Source of the DNA: Ostrinia nubilalis
Taxonomy: Eukaryota > Arthropoda > Insecta > Lepidoptera > Crambidae
Assembly (NCBI RefSeq): GCF_963855985.1
Contig: NC_087106.1
Location: 2,463,001-2,527,000, forward strand
Reading direction: 5' to 3'
Length of the DNA: 64,000 nt
The position numbers and the translations under genes are program-made. Positions 34,872-46,734 of the stretch are shown one piece after another (position 1 is the stretch's first letter; each line of letters opens with the position of its first letter). The notes under the pieces were generated by a model. The model saw only the letters and a program-made list of their open reading frames with translations. It had not been told where the DNA came from and searched no databases.

Positions 34872-36259
34872 AGTGAATAAATATTATATTTTCGCTTCAA
34901 TTTGAATTGTTTTAGCGGGCTTATTAATGCCGCGTGACACGTCACGTCAAACTGGTATTTTGTATATACGGATTTAAACCTTTTGGGATTATTATTTTGT
35001 TTGTTTGTGGTCGTTGTTATTGTTTTTTTATCAAAGTACTGATAACGATGTTTATGTAGAGGCTTAGCAGGGATGGTATGGATCAATGCGACTTTTCTTA
35101 TTTTAGAGAAAAGTTTAATGAAGCTGTAGACGAATTATCTAATGATTTTGACTAAAGCACAAAAGCACAAAACGTACAAATAAACATAAAAGTTTGAAAT
35201 TTTGTGTGTCGAGAATTGCAATTTCTTCACCTTTGTGTTTCAAATTCAAATGAATTTAGTAAGACCTCTATAGTAACTATAGAACTGTTAATAACTTACA
35301 ATAATTTATAATATTCACCTGAAATATTTTATAGAGCACCATATAAATGGGTCGCGTAACGTGCCATGGCCTAGTGTAAATGATGTTTTCACTCGTACTA
35401 TCCCAAATATTATTTAATAATAAAACAGCCACTGTTCCATCATAAACAGAAGTATTGTCTAACCACCAGATGTGGAAACCACTCCACAAACGAGTATGAC
35501 CGACGGCACATCACATAAACACTTATCTCATTGTAATAAGATACATTTTGCACCAAAAATATTGTCGGATCTGCGGTCGACTGTACAATAAAATCCACCT
35601 CGCACGCCGACTGTCCGCAAACAAGCAATATAAATTAATCATCGCTTTATGGTCGTGACATAAGGTGTAATTTGGCTTGCTCTGATTAATAGTTATGTGG
35701 GCATTACGGTAGAGGTCGCAATTGATTTCATATTGCGACCGGGTACGTACTAAGGACGGGATGGAGGATTATTTAATTGTTGTTTTACGCAAAAAACCCC
35801 TTTGTGCTAGATATTTCATACGAATAAAATAATAACTGAAGCGTCTGTTTTTTATATTATCTAAAGTTTTTTTTTTCATTCACACATTTTTTATCAATCT
35901 ATCTATTACCGAGCTGTATCACATGAACCGTAAACAATAATATAAATGTTTACAGAATGTATTTACCGCTCTATCAATATTACAACAAAGCAAAATAAAA
36001 AAATCCAATAGTAATTTTATGAAGTTTAATTTAGCACATATGGGAAAGAACAATGATGTGTCCGATTTTAGTTGGACTTGGTCATTTCTACGCAAGACAA
36101 GCTAGTCTTAGTTTAGGCTCTAGATCGCACACTCTAAGCAGAAAATATGTTTTTCTCTTTTTACAAAATTGTTCTAAAATTCATCTTTACATAGTTTATA
36201 AAACAAAGTCGCTCCCGCTGTATGTTTGCTTAACTCTTTAAAATTACGCAATGGTGTTA
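34872..36259. other. Gene-free stretch, pre-insertion flank
   Basis: AT-rich, with no supported gene. The last four bases before the composite begins (36260-36263) are AATG. Confidence 0.4.
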
Positions 36260-36263
36260 AATG

Positions 36264-37142
36264 TGCAACGGGGCGTCTTAGCTAGCTCAGTCTGACACCC
36301 CGCTGTTTAGTACTAAGTCCCAGTTCGCCTTCTGCGATGAGGGATGTGTACCTATCCAGGATGCCTACAGGGATATTGACCAAGGAAACGCACAATCAAT
36401 AACACAATGATACTTTGTATTTCTAGTTCCACAATGGTTCCTTATTCTAACTTCACTGACTCTAAGTTTATTATTACTACGAGCAAGTACTTTACAATTA
36501 TAAATTAATGGCAATGAGAGGAATAGCGACGCGCCCGGTTCGCGTCCCGAAACTAGTTTACGTATCCGCGAGAGGGGCGGCGCCCTGAGCGAGGTTTAGC
36601 GAGTGTTAGTGGATACTTATAACTAGGGGGGTAGGACGTGATTTCATACGCTAGAACCGTGAGACCTAAGTCGTCAGGCGAGCTGAAACCACTAGGGGAA
36701 AGGCGTCGGACCTACGTGGCGAGGGGGTATGAAGTTTGGGATGGGTGGCAGCAGGATTGCTACCGCAGGTTCGGGATGAGTATCACATGCACTACTCGGT
36801 AAGGATGAGAATAGGCAGCTATCAACGATAGAACGTTTCAACAGCAACACGAAGCTTTATGGCTCCGCGGAGGTAAACGAGGTATCGAGTCAAGCCAAGT
36901 TAGTGGGAACAGTGTGGGTAGCAATTCGCTAGGGACTCTGTGCAATGCAACCGAGGGAACAATAGACGCGCGCGCGAACGTCTGGTTGTTGCAATGGCTC
37001 CCGAGCGAATGCTTGGCGCCCGCGGTCGCCGCCGTCTCTTATATTAGCTCGGTCCGTGCGGCGTGCGGCCGCGCAGCCGTAGGGTTGTCAAAATCCCTGC
37101 GCTCGGTGCTAGGGCTGTCGATGCCTCGCGGGGCGCGTCACA
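36264..37142 (-). repeat. Left LTR (3' LTR of the deletion derivative)
   Basis: 879 bp; on the minus strand TGTGACGCGCC...CCCCGTTGCA. It carries an AATAAA-type signal (complement near 36469). I count about four differences from the middle LTR. The purine-rich tract AACAAGGGAGGA (complement of 37143-37154) lies just upstream on the minus strand. Confidence 0.9.
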
Positions 37143-38457
37143 TCCTCCCTTGTTTTGGAGATTTTTACCTGGAAAAATCACAAGTCTGGTACATAAAGGT
37201 TCTTCAAGAACAACTAAAATTCATGTTAATAATAAGTTATTTTTGGGTAACTTCGTAACGAGTAAAAATTAAAATATAAAACATGACTGAACTTGTATTT
37301 AATCGTTAGCCCAATAATAACTCTTTGTTTAAAATATGACAGTATATTTATTTACTTATAACAATATTAGCTAACTTGGTCTTGAAACAATGTTATTAAG
37401 GTACCCTTAATTTTTTTTTGCTTACAATGAACTAATTAAGTGCTAATTTTAGCTAACTTAGTTTTGAAACAATGTTATTAAGATACCTTTGACCTTTTGT
37501 TTACAATTAACCAATGAACTAATTAAACGAGTTGTTTACTTTGTTATTACGAGTATTCAATTATTACTTGAAATATTTATTTAATACAAAAATAGTATGC
37601 ATGGTACTTGTTATTATTATTTCTAGTTTACTAGTTTAATTATTTAAATTAGCATATTCAGAATAGGCATCTGATTAATGTTAATAATTTTTACAATTAT
37701 TAAAAGTTATACAAGGTAATGGCAGTTAAGTGGTTAAGTTTTAATTACAATATTACTTCTTAATGTAAATGGAATGCAGCTTGGCGCGGCGCGCAAACAT
37801 TAGGCAGGTAAAATCTAGTTATGGTTCATCTAGCGAGCGAGTGCTGTTGATCGCCCGTGGCGTATAGAAAAAATGCGTTTCACTGATAATATGCAAATGA
37901 GTTCGCTCGGTGAATCGTTCTTACAATGTTTCGTTTACTACGAGTATTTAAAAGTTATCGAGAAACTGGTAGTACTATTGACGCGTAGCAAACCGGTTTG
38001 TTATTTATGTGAGTTTAGGTTGTGAGTTACGAGTAATTAACAATGAGGTTTGCGTCAATAGTTATTTAACGAGATTAAATAGAACACTTTAACTATTTAA
38101 ATTATACAGGGTTATTATCTAATGATAATTAATACTTATAGTTTATTGATATGTGATATTTAACGAGATTAAATTCGAGAACTGAATTATCTAGATCATA
38201 CAGGGTTGCTATGTACCTAATGTTAGTTAATACTTATAGGTTATTGATATATGATATTTAACGAGATTAAATTCAAGAACTGAATGATCTAGGTTATACA
38301 GGGTTGCTTTGTAATGTTAATTAATAATTTTACATTATTGACTTGTTTTTAATATTGACGAGTTTACTTTAACGAGAACTGACTAGGCAATTACTAGGTA
38401 CTTTGTACCTATCTATTAGAAACCTAACTTAGGTATAAGTTAAGCTACGAGTAAATG
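37143..38457 (-). other. 3' non-coding region of the deletion derivative
   Basis: It matches 41227-42770 of the full element but carries fewer tandem units: two copies of the roughly 80-bp GAAACAATGTTATTAAG unit and about three of the 95-bp TACAGGGTT unit. The polypurine tract lies next to the LTR. It ends at a deletion junction at about 38460, where the 3' end of the extra ORF is joined to gag through a short CCT microhomology. Confidence 0.75.
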
Positions 38458-39396
38458 TTACTGGCCTTGTTTGCCACAGCTCCAGCAGCATGTGTTTGTG
38501 TTGTAGTTATGCATGTACGATGCCGTAGTTTTGTTTCTTGTATTTTCGTTGGTTTCTTTGTTTTCCGTTTCCCTGTTTTGGTAGGGTCTATCGGCTTGAC
38601 TTGTGTTTGTTTTCTGGTAATCTTTTCTTACAACACTTGTCTGACGGTCTGCTGTGACGTTCTCGTAGTCATTTGCCAGTTGTATCAGTTTGATTATCGA
38701 GTCGGCTTCTGATTTTTTTATGTAGTATTTGTATTTAGTGTTCATGTTTTCGTAAATTCTATTTAGTTCTTCCTCTTTTGATAGTTTTGCGTATCTGCGC
38801 ATGAGTGTTTGTATCTCAATCAGGTAGTCTGTGAATTTTTGGCGGTAATGTTGCCTATAGTTCACTATTTTGGCTAACAGGTCACTGTCACGGCTCACAA
38901 ATGTCAACTTGAAGTATTCTATGAATTCGTTCCATGTAGTGAACGAGTTTTTATTATTCCGATACCACAGCACAGCCTTACCTTTCAGGAATCTGGGGAG
39001 CACTTTGAGCACTTTATCTTGTTTCACCTCGCCCGACGACATTAGTTCATCTAGTCGTTCTAGGAACTCCACTGGGTCGTTGTATGTGTCGAAACTTAGG
39101 TTCCATCTGGATGTTATGTTTTCGGTCTGATCCATGGTGTACGACATGTTTGGTTTGTCGTTGTCTAGTTCTTGGTGCATCTCTGTGTCTTCGAAATCGG
39201 TTTCTGACTCACTGTCTTCGGCGGACTTACTGGCGGACTGGACTGGTTGATGGGATTGCTTGGTTCTGAGTACTTCTGTGAGGTTCTGTCTCAGTTCTTG
39301 TACGGTTCTGTTCTCCGTTTTTATGTTTCTTCTTTTGCACTCGTTCTCAAGTTCTGTCTTCTTGAGTTTGTATATCCAAGATGTCGGTTCTGACAT
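38458..39396 (-). pseudogene. gag: Truncated gag of the deletion derivative
   Basis: About 312 residues, nearly identical to the gag at 50283-51287 (one clear change, SHQPV for SQQPV). It starts MSEPTSWIYKLKKTELENEC and keeps the capsid-like region (WNLSFDTYNDPVEFLERLDE, FLKGKAVLWYRNN). It is cut just after the first half of the zinc knuckle (CCWSCGKQG), so the nucleic-acid-binding knuckle is lost and pol is absent. It is open along its length despite being non-autonomous. It could be packaged or act on other copies only in trans; no such activity is shown. Confidence 0.8.
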
Positions 39397-39499
39397 GTGT
39401 GATTATCAATTTGGTGCGAAGTTTTGCTTTCCTTTTGGTCTTTCGCTTGTGTCTAGCGATCTGGTGTTCCCTGTAGGTTCCGTGAGTTATTTAGTTGGG

Positions 39500-40347
39500 C
39501 GCCATAACATTGACAACGCAACCGTGGGATGAGACACGCAAGAACGGAACCGGAACCGGAAACGGAACCAGAACCAAAACCTGAACCGGAACCGGGAAAC
39601 GACACGGCGGACTGGACTCGTCTAGAAACGGACTGGACCGAAGTCCTACAAATAGACCTGGACCGATACCTGGATCTTGACCAAGACCTAGACCCGGACG
39701 TGGAACTGGACTGGTCCAACCCCGAGACCGAACCAGCACAGGCGGAAGACCAGCCCAGGAGACACCCCAAGAGGAAACGCGGCAAGAAGAAGCACAGGAG
39801 CGGCAGGCCGAGGAACAAACATCGCCCGGCAAACCACAGGACGGAAGTGATCCAGGCCAGTACCTTTTGATCTTAAAACCATTTAAAGTACATAGCAATT
39901 GTCTAGTCTGTTCTCGTTTAAGTAACTTTCTCAGTATTTAAAAACAAGTCAATAATACATAAGTATTAATTAACATTGCATAGTAACCCTGTATGATCTA
40001 GATCATTCAGTTCTTGAATTTAATCTCGTTAAATATCATCATATCAATAACCTACAAATATTAATTAACATTACATAGCAACCCTGTATAATCTAGATCA
40101 TTCAGTTCTTGAATTTAATCTCGTTATATATCATTATATCAATAACCTACAAGTATTAATTAACATTACCTAACAACCCTGTATAATCTAGATAATTCAG
40201 CTCTCGAATTTAATCTCGTTAAATATCACATATCAATAAACTATAAGTATTAATTATCATTAGATAATAACCCTGTATAATTTAAATCGTTCAATTGTTC
40301 TATTTATTCTCGTTAAATAACTATTGACGCAAACCTCCTGACGCCAT
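39500..40347 (+). repeat. Inverted copy of the extra ORF and 3' region inside the derivative
   Basis: This is the reverse complement of about 42293-43107 and is placed between the middle LTR and the primer-binding site of the derivative. It retains an open frame at 39529-39870 (plus strand) equal to the last 113 residues of the extra ORF with one residue changed (RRH for RRY). Four 95-bp units follow. ATGGCG is present at both borders, and short filler bases lie at each junction. Confidence 0.85.
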
Positions 40348-41226
40348 TGCAACGGGGCGTCTTAGCTAGCTCAGTCTGACACCCCGCTGTTTAGTACTAA
40401 GTCCCAGTTCGCCTTCTGCGATGAGGGATGTGTACCTATCCAGGATGCCTACAGGGATATTGACCAAGGAAACGCACAATCAATAACACAATGACACTTT
40501 GTATTTCTAGTTCCACAATGGTTCCTTATTCTAACTTCACTGACTCTAAGTTTATTATTACTACGAGCAAGTACTTTACAATTATAAATTAATGGCAATG
40601 AGAGGAATAGCGACGCGCCCGGTTCGCGTCCCGAAACTAGTTTACGTATCCGCGAGAGGGGCGGCGCCCTGAGCGAGGTTTAGCGAGTGTTAGTGGATAC
40701 TTATAACTAGGGGGGTAGGACGTGATTTCATACGCTAGAACCGTGAGACCTAAGTCGTCAGGCGAGCTGAAACCACTAGGGGAAAGGCGTCGGACCTACG
40801 TGGCGAGGGGGTATGAAGTTTGGGATGGGTGGCAGCAGGATTGCTACCGCAGGTTCGGGATGAGTATCACATGCACTACTCGGTAAGGATGAGAATAGGC
40901 AGCTATCAACGATAGAACGTTTCAACAGCAACACGAAGCTTTATGGCTCCGCGGAGGTAAACGAGGTATCGAGTCAAGCCAAGTTAGTGGGAACAGTGTG
41001 GGTAGCAATTCGCTAGGGACTCTGTGCAATGCAACCGAGGGAACAATAGACGCGCGCGCGAACGTCTGGTTGTTGCAATGGCTCCCGAGCGAATGCTAGG
41101 CGCCCGCGGTCGCCGCCGTCTCTTATATTAGCTCGGTCCGTGCGGCGTGCGGCCGCGCAGCCGTAGGGTTGTCAAAATCTCTGCGCTCGGTGCTAGGGCT
41201 GTCGATGCGTCGCGGGGCGCGTCACA
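40348..41226 (-). repeat. Middle LTR shared by both bodies
   Basis: 879 bp; it is the 3' LTR of the full element and the only candidate 5' LTR of the derivative. It has private changes (for example GCTAGGCGCC, ATCTCTGCGC, GCGTCGCGG) where the two outer LTRs agree with each other. Confidence 0.9.
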
Positions 41227-42759
41227 TCCTCCCTTGTTTTGGAGATTTTTACCTGGAAAAATCACAAGTCTGATACATAAAGGTTCTTCAAGAACAACTA
41301 AAAGTCATGTCAATAATAAGTTATTTTTGGGTAACTTCATAACGAGTGAAAAATAACAATGTAAAACATGACTGAAATTGTATTTAATCATTAGCCCAAT
41401 AATAACTCTTTATTTAGAACATGACAGTACATTCATTTACTTATAACAATATCAGTTAATTTGGTCTTGAAACAATGTTATTAAGGTACCCTTAATTTTT
41501 TTTTTGCTTACAATGAACTAATCACACGCTAAATATAGCTAACTTAGTTTTGAAACAATGTTATTAAGATACCTTTTAATTTTTTGCTTACAATGAACTA
41601 ATTAAACGCTAATTTTAGCTAACTTAGTTTTGAAACAATGTTATTAAGATACCTTTTATTTTTTGCTTACAATGAACTAATTAGGCGCTAATTTTAGCTA
41701 ACTTAGTTTTGAAACAATGTTGTAAGATACCTTTGACCTTTTGTTTACAATTAACCAATGAACTAATTAAACGAGTTGTTTACTTTGTTATTACGAGTAT
41801 TCAATTATTATTTGAAATATTTCTTTAATACAGTAATAGTATGCATGGCACTTGTTATTATTATTTCTAGTTTACTAGTTTAATTATTTAAATTGGCATA
41901 TTCAGAATAGGCATCTGATTGATGTTAATAATTTTTACAATTATTAAAAGTTATACAAGGTAATGGCAGTTAAGTGGTTAAGTTTTAATTACAATAAATA
42001 ATATTTCTTAATGTAAATGGAATGCAGCCTGGCGCGGCGCGCAAACATTAGGCAGGTAAAATCTAGTTATGATTCATCTAGTAAGCGAGTGCTGTTGATC
42101 GCCCGTGGCGTATAGAAAAAAATGCGTTTCACTGATAATATGCAAATGAGTTCGCTCGGTGAATCGTTCTTACAATGTTTGTTTACTACGAGTATTTAAA
42201 AGTTATCGAGAAACTGGTAGTACTATTGACGCGTAGCAAACCGGTTTGTTATTTATGTGAGTTTAGGTTGCGAGTTACGAGTAATTAACAATGAGGTTTG
42301 CGTCAATAGTTATTTAACGAGAATAAATAGAACAATTGAACGATTTAAATTATACAGGGTTATTATCTAATGATAATTAATACTTATAGTTTATTGATAT
42401 GTGATATTTAACGAGATTAAATTCGAGAGCTGAATTATCTAGATTATACAGGGTTGTTAGGTAATGTTAATTAATACTTGTAGGTTATTGATATAATGAT
42501 ATATAACGAGATTAAATTCAAGAACTGAATGATCTAGATTATACAGGGTTGCTATGTAATGTTAATTAATATTTGTAGGTTATTGATATAATGATATTTA
42601 ACGAGATTAAATTCAAGAACTGAATGATCTAGATCATACAGGGTTACTATGCAATGTTAATTAATACTTATGTATTATTGACTTGTTTTTAAATACTGAG
42701 AAAGTTACTTAAACGAGAACAGACTAGACAATTGCTATGTACTTTAAATGGTTTTAAGA
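41227..42759 (-). other. 3' non-coding region of the full element with tandem repeats
   Basis: The polypurine tract (complement of 41227-41238) adjoins the LTR. Four units of about 80 bp (GAAACAATG at 41469, 41552, 41632, 41711) and four of about 95 bp (ACAGGG at 42354, 42448, 42543, 42638) fill most of it. The second array includes TTTAACGAGATTAAATTCAA. No open frame is supported. Confidence 0.75.
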
Positions 42760-43308
42760 TCAAAAGGTACTGGCCTGGATCACTTCCGTCCTGTGGTTTG
42801 CCGGGCGATGTTTGTTCCTCGGCCTGCCGCTCCTGTGCTTCTTCTTGCCGCGTTTCCTCTTGGGGTATCTCCTGGGCTGGTCTTCCGCCTGTGCTGGTTC
42901 GGTCTCGGGGTTGGACCAGTCCAGTTCCACGTCCGGGTCTAGGTCTTGGTCAAGATCCAGGTATCGGTCCAGGTCTATTTGTAGGACTTCGGTCCAGTCC
43001 GTTTCTAGACGAGTCCAGTCCGCCGTGTCGTTTCCCGGTTCCGGTTCAGGTTTTGGTTCTGGTTCCGTTTCCGGTTCCGGTTCCGTTCTTGCGTGTCTCA
43101 TCCCACGGTTGCGTGTTAGGATGATGTCCCTAGCACGCCCTCTGATTACAGTAATTTTTGTTTGTCCGCTCGTTCTCTTGTGTGAATTCATGTTGTTGAT
43201 GCCGTGCGTGTAACTTTCGTACTGTTTCTTGCGTTGCGATTTTTCGTAGATCTTGTTACATTTTGTGTTGCGGGTGGGTTTAAATAAGTTAATTTTCCTA
43301 GTACCCAC
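42760..43308 (-). CDS. Extra ORF downstream of integrase, function unknown
   Basis: 182 residues from the first ATG. It has a basic N-terminal part, a Glu-Pro repeat (EPEPETEPEPKPEPEPG), an acidic Leu/Asp-rich part (DLDRYLDLDQDLDPDVELDW) and a strongly basic C-terminal part (PKRKRGKKKHRSGRPRNKHR) that looks like a nuclear-localisation or nucleic-acid-binding tail. There is no signal peptide or transmembrane segment, so it is not env-like. It follows integrase in an overlapping frame. A second, inverted copy in the derivative has stayed open. I do not recognise the family; it may be an accessory protein or the C-terminal extension of pol expressed by frameshift. Confidence 0.6.
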   Translation of the reverse strand: MGTRKINLFKPTRNTKCNKIYEKSQRKKQYESYTHGINNMNSHKRTSGQTKITVIRGRARDIILTRNRGMRHARTEPEPETEPEPKPEPEPGNDTADWTRLETDWTEVLQIDLDRYLDLDQDLDPDVELDWSNPETEPAQAEDQPRRYPKRKRGKKKHRSGRPRNKHRPANHRTEVIQASTF

Positions 43309-43330
43309 TTTTGTTGATCGTTTTGATGTC

Positions 43331-45050
43331 TTAATCGTAGTATGGTTTTAGGTCTTTTATGTGGCTTGTAATTGTTTTCTTCGGGTTTTCTGGACATTTT
43401 AGTTCAAATATTACTGGTGATTTTTTGTATGTTATTGTATAAGGTCCTATATATTTTGGAGCTAGTTTTGAGCAAAAGTGTTTATTTGCGTCTGATAAAG
43501 TGAAGTTTCTTTTCATTACTCTTTCGCCCACTTGTGGTTCCCAGTTCCTTTTGTTTGTATCGTAGTATTTTTTTTGTTGTACGGAGGCTATGTGCTGGTT
43601 TTTTCTGGCTGTGTTGTGTATTTCTTCGAGTTGTTTTTTATTTATTACTTGTGGTATCGGGAGTTTGTTCCTGTCTCCTGGGTTTCTTAGTTCCTTTCCA
43701 AATAGCAGGAATGCTGGCGTGAATTTTGTGGTTTCATGTTTTGAGGTGTTCAGCGCGAAGTTTAGTTCTGACAGGTGTTCATCCCACTTTTTATGGTTTT
43801 CGTTGACGTATGTTGAGATCATGGTTTCCAGTGTCTTGTTTACTCGTTCCGTTGGATTTGCTTGTGGAGAGTACGGTGCGGTTAGTCGGTGATGGATTCC
43901 GTATTTCTCTAGTGTTTCTTCGAATTGTTTGCTGGTGAACTGCCTGCCGTTATCACTTAGTAGTGTTTCTGGACAACCGTATCTCATGATTATACACTCT
44001 TTCAGTGCTTTGGTTACGTTGTTTGCTGTCGCTGTCCTGAGTGGTTTTATTTCTGTCCATTTTGTGAATTTGTCGTGGAATACTATAATCCAGTTGTATC
44101 CATTTGAAGATCTCGGTAGCGGTCCGATTAGGTCTGTAGATACTACGCTCCAGGGTGTTTGTGCGTTGTTTATTTGCATTTGTCCTGGCTGTTTTTGTTG
44201 TGGAGTTTTGTATGCTTGACATATTTTGCAATTTTTGACGTATGTTGACACATCTTTATACATTCTTGGCCAATAATATCGTTGTGCTATTCTATTTAGT
44301 GTTTTGGCCGTTCCTAGATGACCTGCGGTTGGTGTGTCGTGGTTCTCTTTTAGTACTTCTTCTTTCTCGTTGTCATGTATGCATAGCTTCCAGTCGGATG
44401 ATGGTTCTATTCTAGGTCCGTACGCGTGGTTTATTATTTTCTTGTATAACTTATTGTCGGATAGTTTGTAGTCGTCTTGTTTGGTTATTTGTATTTTATT
44501 TATTTTGTCTTGTATCCAGTCTTTTTCTTCTATTATGCAAATTGGGTTTCTTGATAGCTCATCTGCTATTTTGTTTAGGCTCCCTGGTCTGTATTCTATC
44601 TTGTAGTCGTATTGTTGGAGTTCTAATGCCCATCTTGCTAATCTTCCTGAGGGATCTTTGATTGTGTTGAGCCATTTCAGTGCTTGGTGATCTGTTATTA
44701 CTGTAAACTGGTAACCTTCGAGGAATGGTCTCATCTTTCGGATGCCCCATATTACTACTAAGCATTCTTTTTCTGATGTCGTGTATTTCTTTTCTGTTGG
44801 TTTCAGTGTTCTGCTTGCGTACATTATGGGTCGGTCTCTACCGTCTAGGTTCTGCATAAGGACTACTCCGAGTCCTATATCGCTGGCGTCGGTTTGTAGA
44901 ATGAATGGTTTTGTGAAATCTGCTCTCGTTAGCATTTGTTCTTCTGTAAGTATTTGTTTTATTCTTACAAATGCTTCTTCTTGTTCTTTATTCCAGTTAA
45001 AGATTGTATCTTTTCTTAGTAGTTTTACTAGCGGGTTCATGATTTCTGCA
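43331..45050 (-). pseudogene. pol: pol part 2: RNase H and integrase of the Ty3/gypsy element
   Basis: It opens just after the Helitron with NPLVKLLRKD, the thumb/connection that follows RT. RNase H motifs FILQTDASDIGLG, TTSEKECLVVIW and TDHQALKWL are present. The integrase has a zinc-binding HHCC region (HLGTAKTLNRIAQRYYW, CKICQAY) and DDE core residues in TDLIGPLP, LSDNGRQF and PTERVNKTLE. The C-terminal part ends DLKPYYD. No stop interrupts the 569 residues. It is broken only because a Helitron separates it from the protease/RT part, so the copy as it stands cannot make an intact polyprotein. Confidence 0.9.
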
Positions 45051-45064
45051 TAATCTATATTATA

Positions 45065-46732
45065 CAGGGTGACAGGTAAAGCGATACATTCCTTGAAAGG
45101 GGTTAAAGTAGAGCTTATTTGCAGTCATTTAAGTCATATAACACCATGTCCGAAACTTGTTCATTTCAAAGTTATTCAAGATTTAAGTATTTTTTAAAAA
45201 ATCTCCAGTTTTTATGTTAAAATGTACCCTTGTAATGAAGAATACGGAATTATGTTAACTTTTTTGTTGTATTCGTATAGCTAAATAATAAGATTGACAT
45301 TTTAAATTAAAATTTGCAAGAAAGAATCGTCATTACTCAAGTAAAAGCTAAAAAACCATGTATTATTTTGCAAAAAAAATATGTTTTAGGTAATTAAACG
45401 AAGAATTTCCAAGAAAAAATGTATGGAATGTTGTGTACAAATTACAGAATTTAGTTCCTTGATTCATTAGCTATTCAAAAAGGTACAGGTGTTTAACAAA
45501 AACTACTTAATTATTTTTTTATTTGAATTTAAACGTCTAGTAAGATACTTTCATAAAAAAATAAATAAATAAAAAAGTCACACTAACAACTGTTCTTGGG
45601 TCTCAATAAATGAAAAACTTAGTGTTTTAATAATAATTGTATCACCTAATTTTATCTAGGTACATTATTTTAAGTCCTGCTCAAACTGTGAGCCCCGTCT
45701 TCTAATACAAGCTCGTAGTCTGTTTCTCACTTCTGTTTTTGTGACTCTTGTTGTCAAACTGCTGAATATCTAAAGCTGCCCTCTGAATGCGCTCACGAAG
45801 CTCTTGCTCGTTGTTTACGGGGGTTACATACAAGAGATACTTCATGTGACCCCATAAATAAAAATCGCAAGGGGTCAGATCCGGACTTCTGGCTGGCCAA
45901 GGAATGGGTCCACATCGCCCAATCCAACGAAGTGGATATTGTCGATCCATCCATTGGCGTACACTGAGCCGAAATTGTGCTGTGTGTGTGAAAGCTTCGT
46001 GAGCGCATTCAGAGGGCACCTCAAGATATTCAGCAAAGTTTGACAACATGAGTCACAAAAACAGAAGTGACAATCAGACTACGAGCTTGTATTAGAAGAC
46101 GGGGCTCACAGTTTGAGCAGGACTTAAAATAATGTACCTAAATAAAATTAGGTGATACAATTATTATTAAAATACTAAGTTTTTCATTTATTGAGACCCA
46201 AGAATAGTTGTTAGTGTGACTTTTTTATTTATTAATTTTTTTATGAAAGTATCTTACTAGACGTTTAAATTCAAATAAAAAAATAATTAAGTAGTGTTTG
46301 TTAAACACCTGTACCTTTTTGAATAGCTAATAAATCAAGGAACTAAATTCTGTAATTTGTACACAACATTCCATACATTTTTTCTTGGAAATTCTTCGTT
46401 TAATTACCTAAAACATATTTTTTTTGCAAAATAATACATAGTTTTTTAGCTTTTACTTGAGTAATGACGATTCTTTCTTGCAAATTTTAATTTAAAATGT
46501 CAATATTATTATTTAGCTATACGAATACAACAAAAAAGTTAACATTATTCCGTATTCTTCATTACAAGGGTACATTTTAACATAAAAACTGGAGATTTTT
46601 TAAAAAATACTTAAATCTTGAATAACTTGGAAATGAACAAGTTTCGGACATGGTGTCATATGACTTAAATGACTGCAAATAAGCTCTACTTTAACCCCTT
46701 TCAAGGAATGTATCGCTTTACCTGTCACCCTG
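45065..46732. mobile_element. Foldback mariner-type element nested in the Helitron
   Basis: 1668 bp with CAGGGTGACAGGTAAAGCG at the left and its complement at the right, flanked by TA (45063-45064, 46733-46734). The inverted arms are long, about 740 bp each, with small differences. They enclose about 190 bp of transposase-derived sequence. Such foldback forms usually move only in trans. Confidence 0.8.
45702..46049 (-). pseudogene. mariner-like transposase C-terminal fragment
   Basis: The frame contains QWMDRQYPLRWIGRCGP, WPARSPDLTPCDFYLWGHMK and PVNNEQELRERIQRAALD, the end of a mariner/Tc1-superfamily DDE/D transposase with the catalytic-region SPDLTP motif. The N-terminal DNA-binding and first catalytic parts are missing. 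The flanking arms each copy part of this region, so the fragment is partly palindromic. Confidence 0.75.
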
Positions 46733-46734
46733 TA

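Noticed and set aside
36914..37272. Open frames of 114 and 69 residues in the LTRs
   Set aside because: They lie in GC-rich LTR sequence, recur in all three LTRs with disruptions, and show no domain.
39453..39898. Arg/Ser-rich or Cys-rich minus-strand proteins opposite the extra ORF copy
   Set aside because: They are low-complexity shadows of the Glu-Pro coding repeat on the other strand; the same shadows appear at 42732-43213.
42760..43308. Envelope gene of an errantivirus-like element
   Set aside because: No signal peptide, transmembrane segment, cleavage site or cysteine pattern is present; the ORF is short, acidic and basic.
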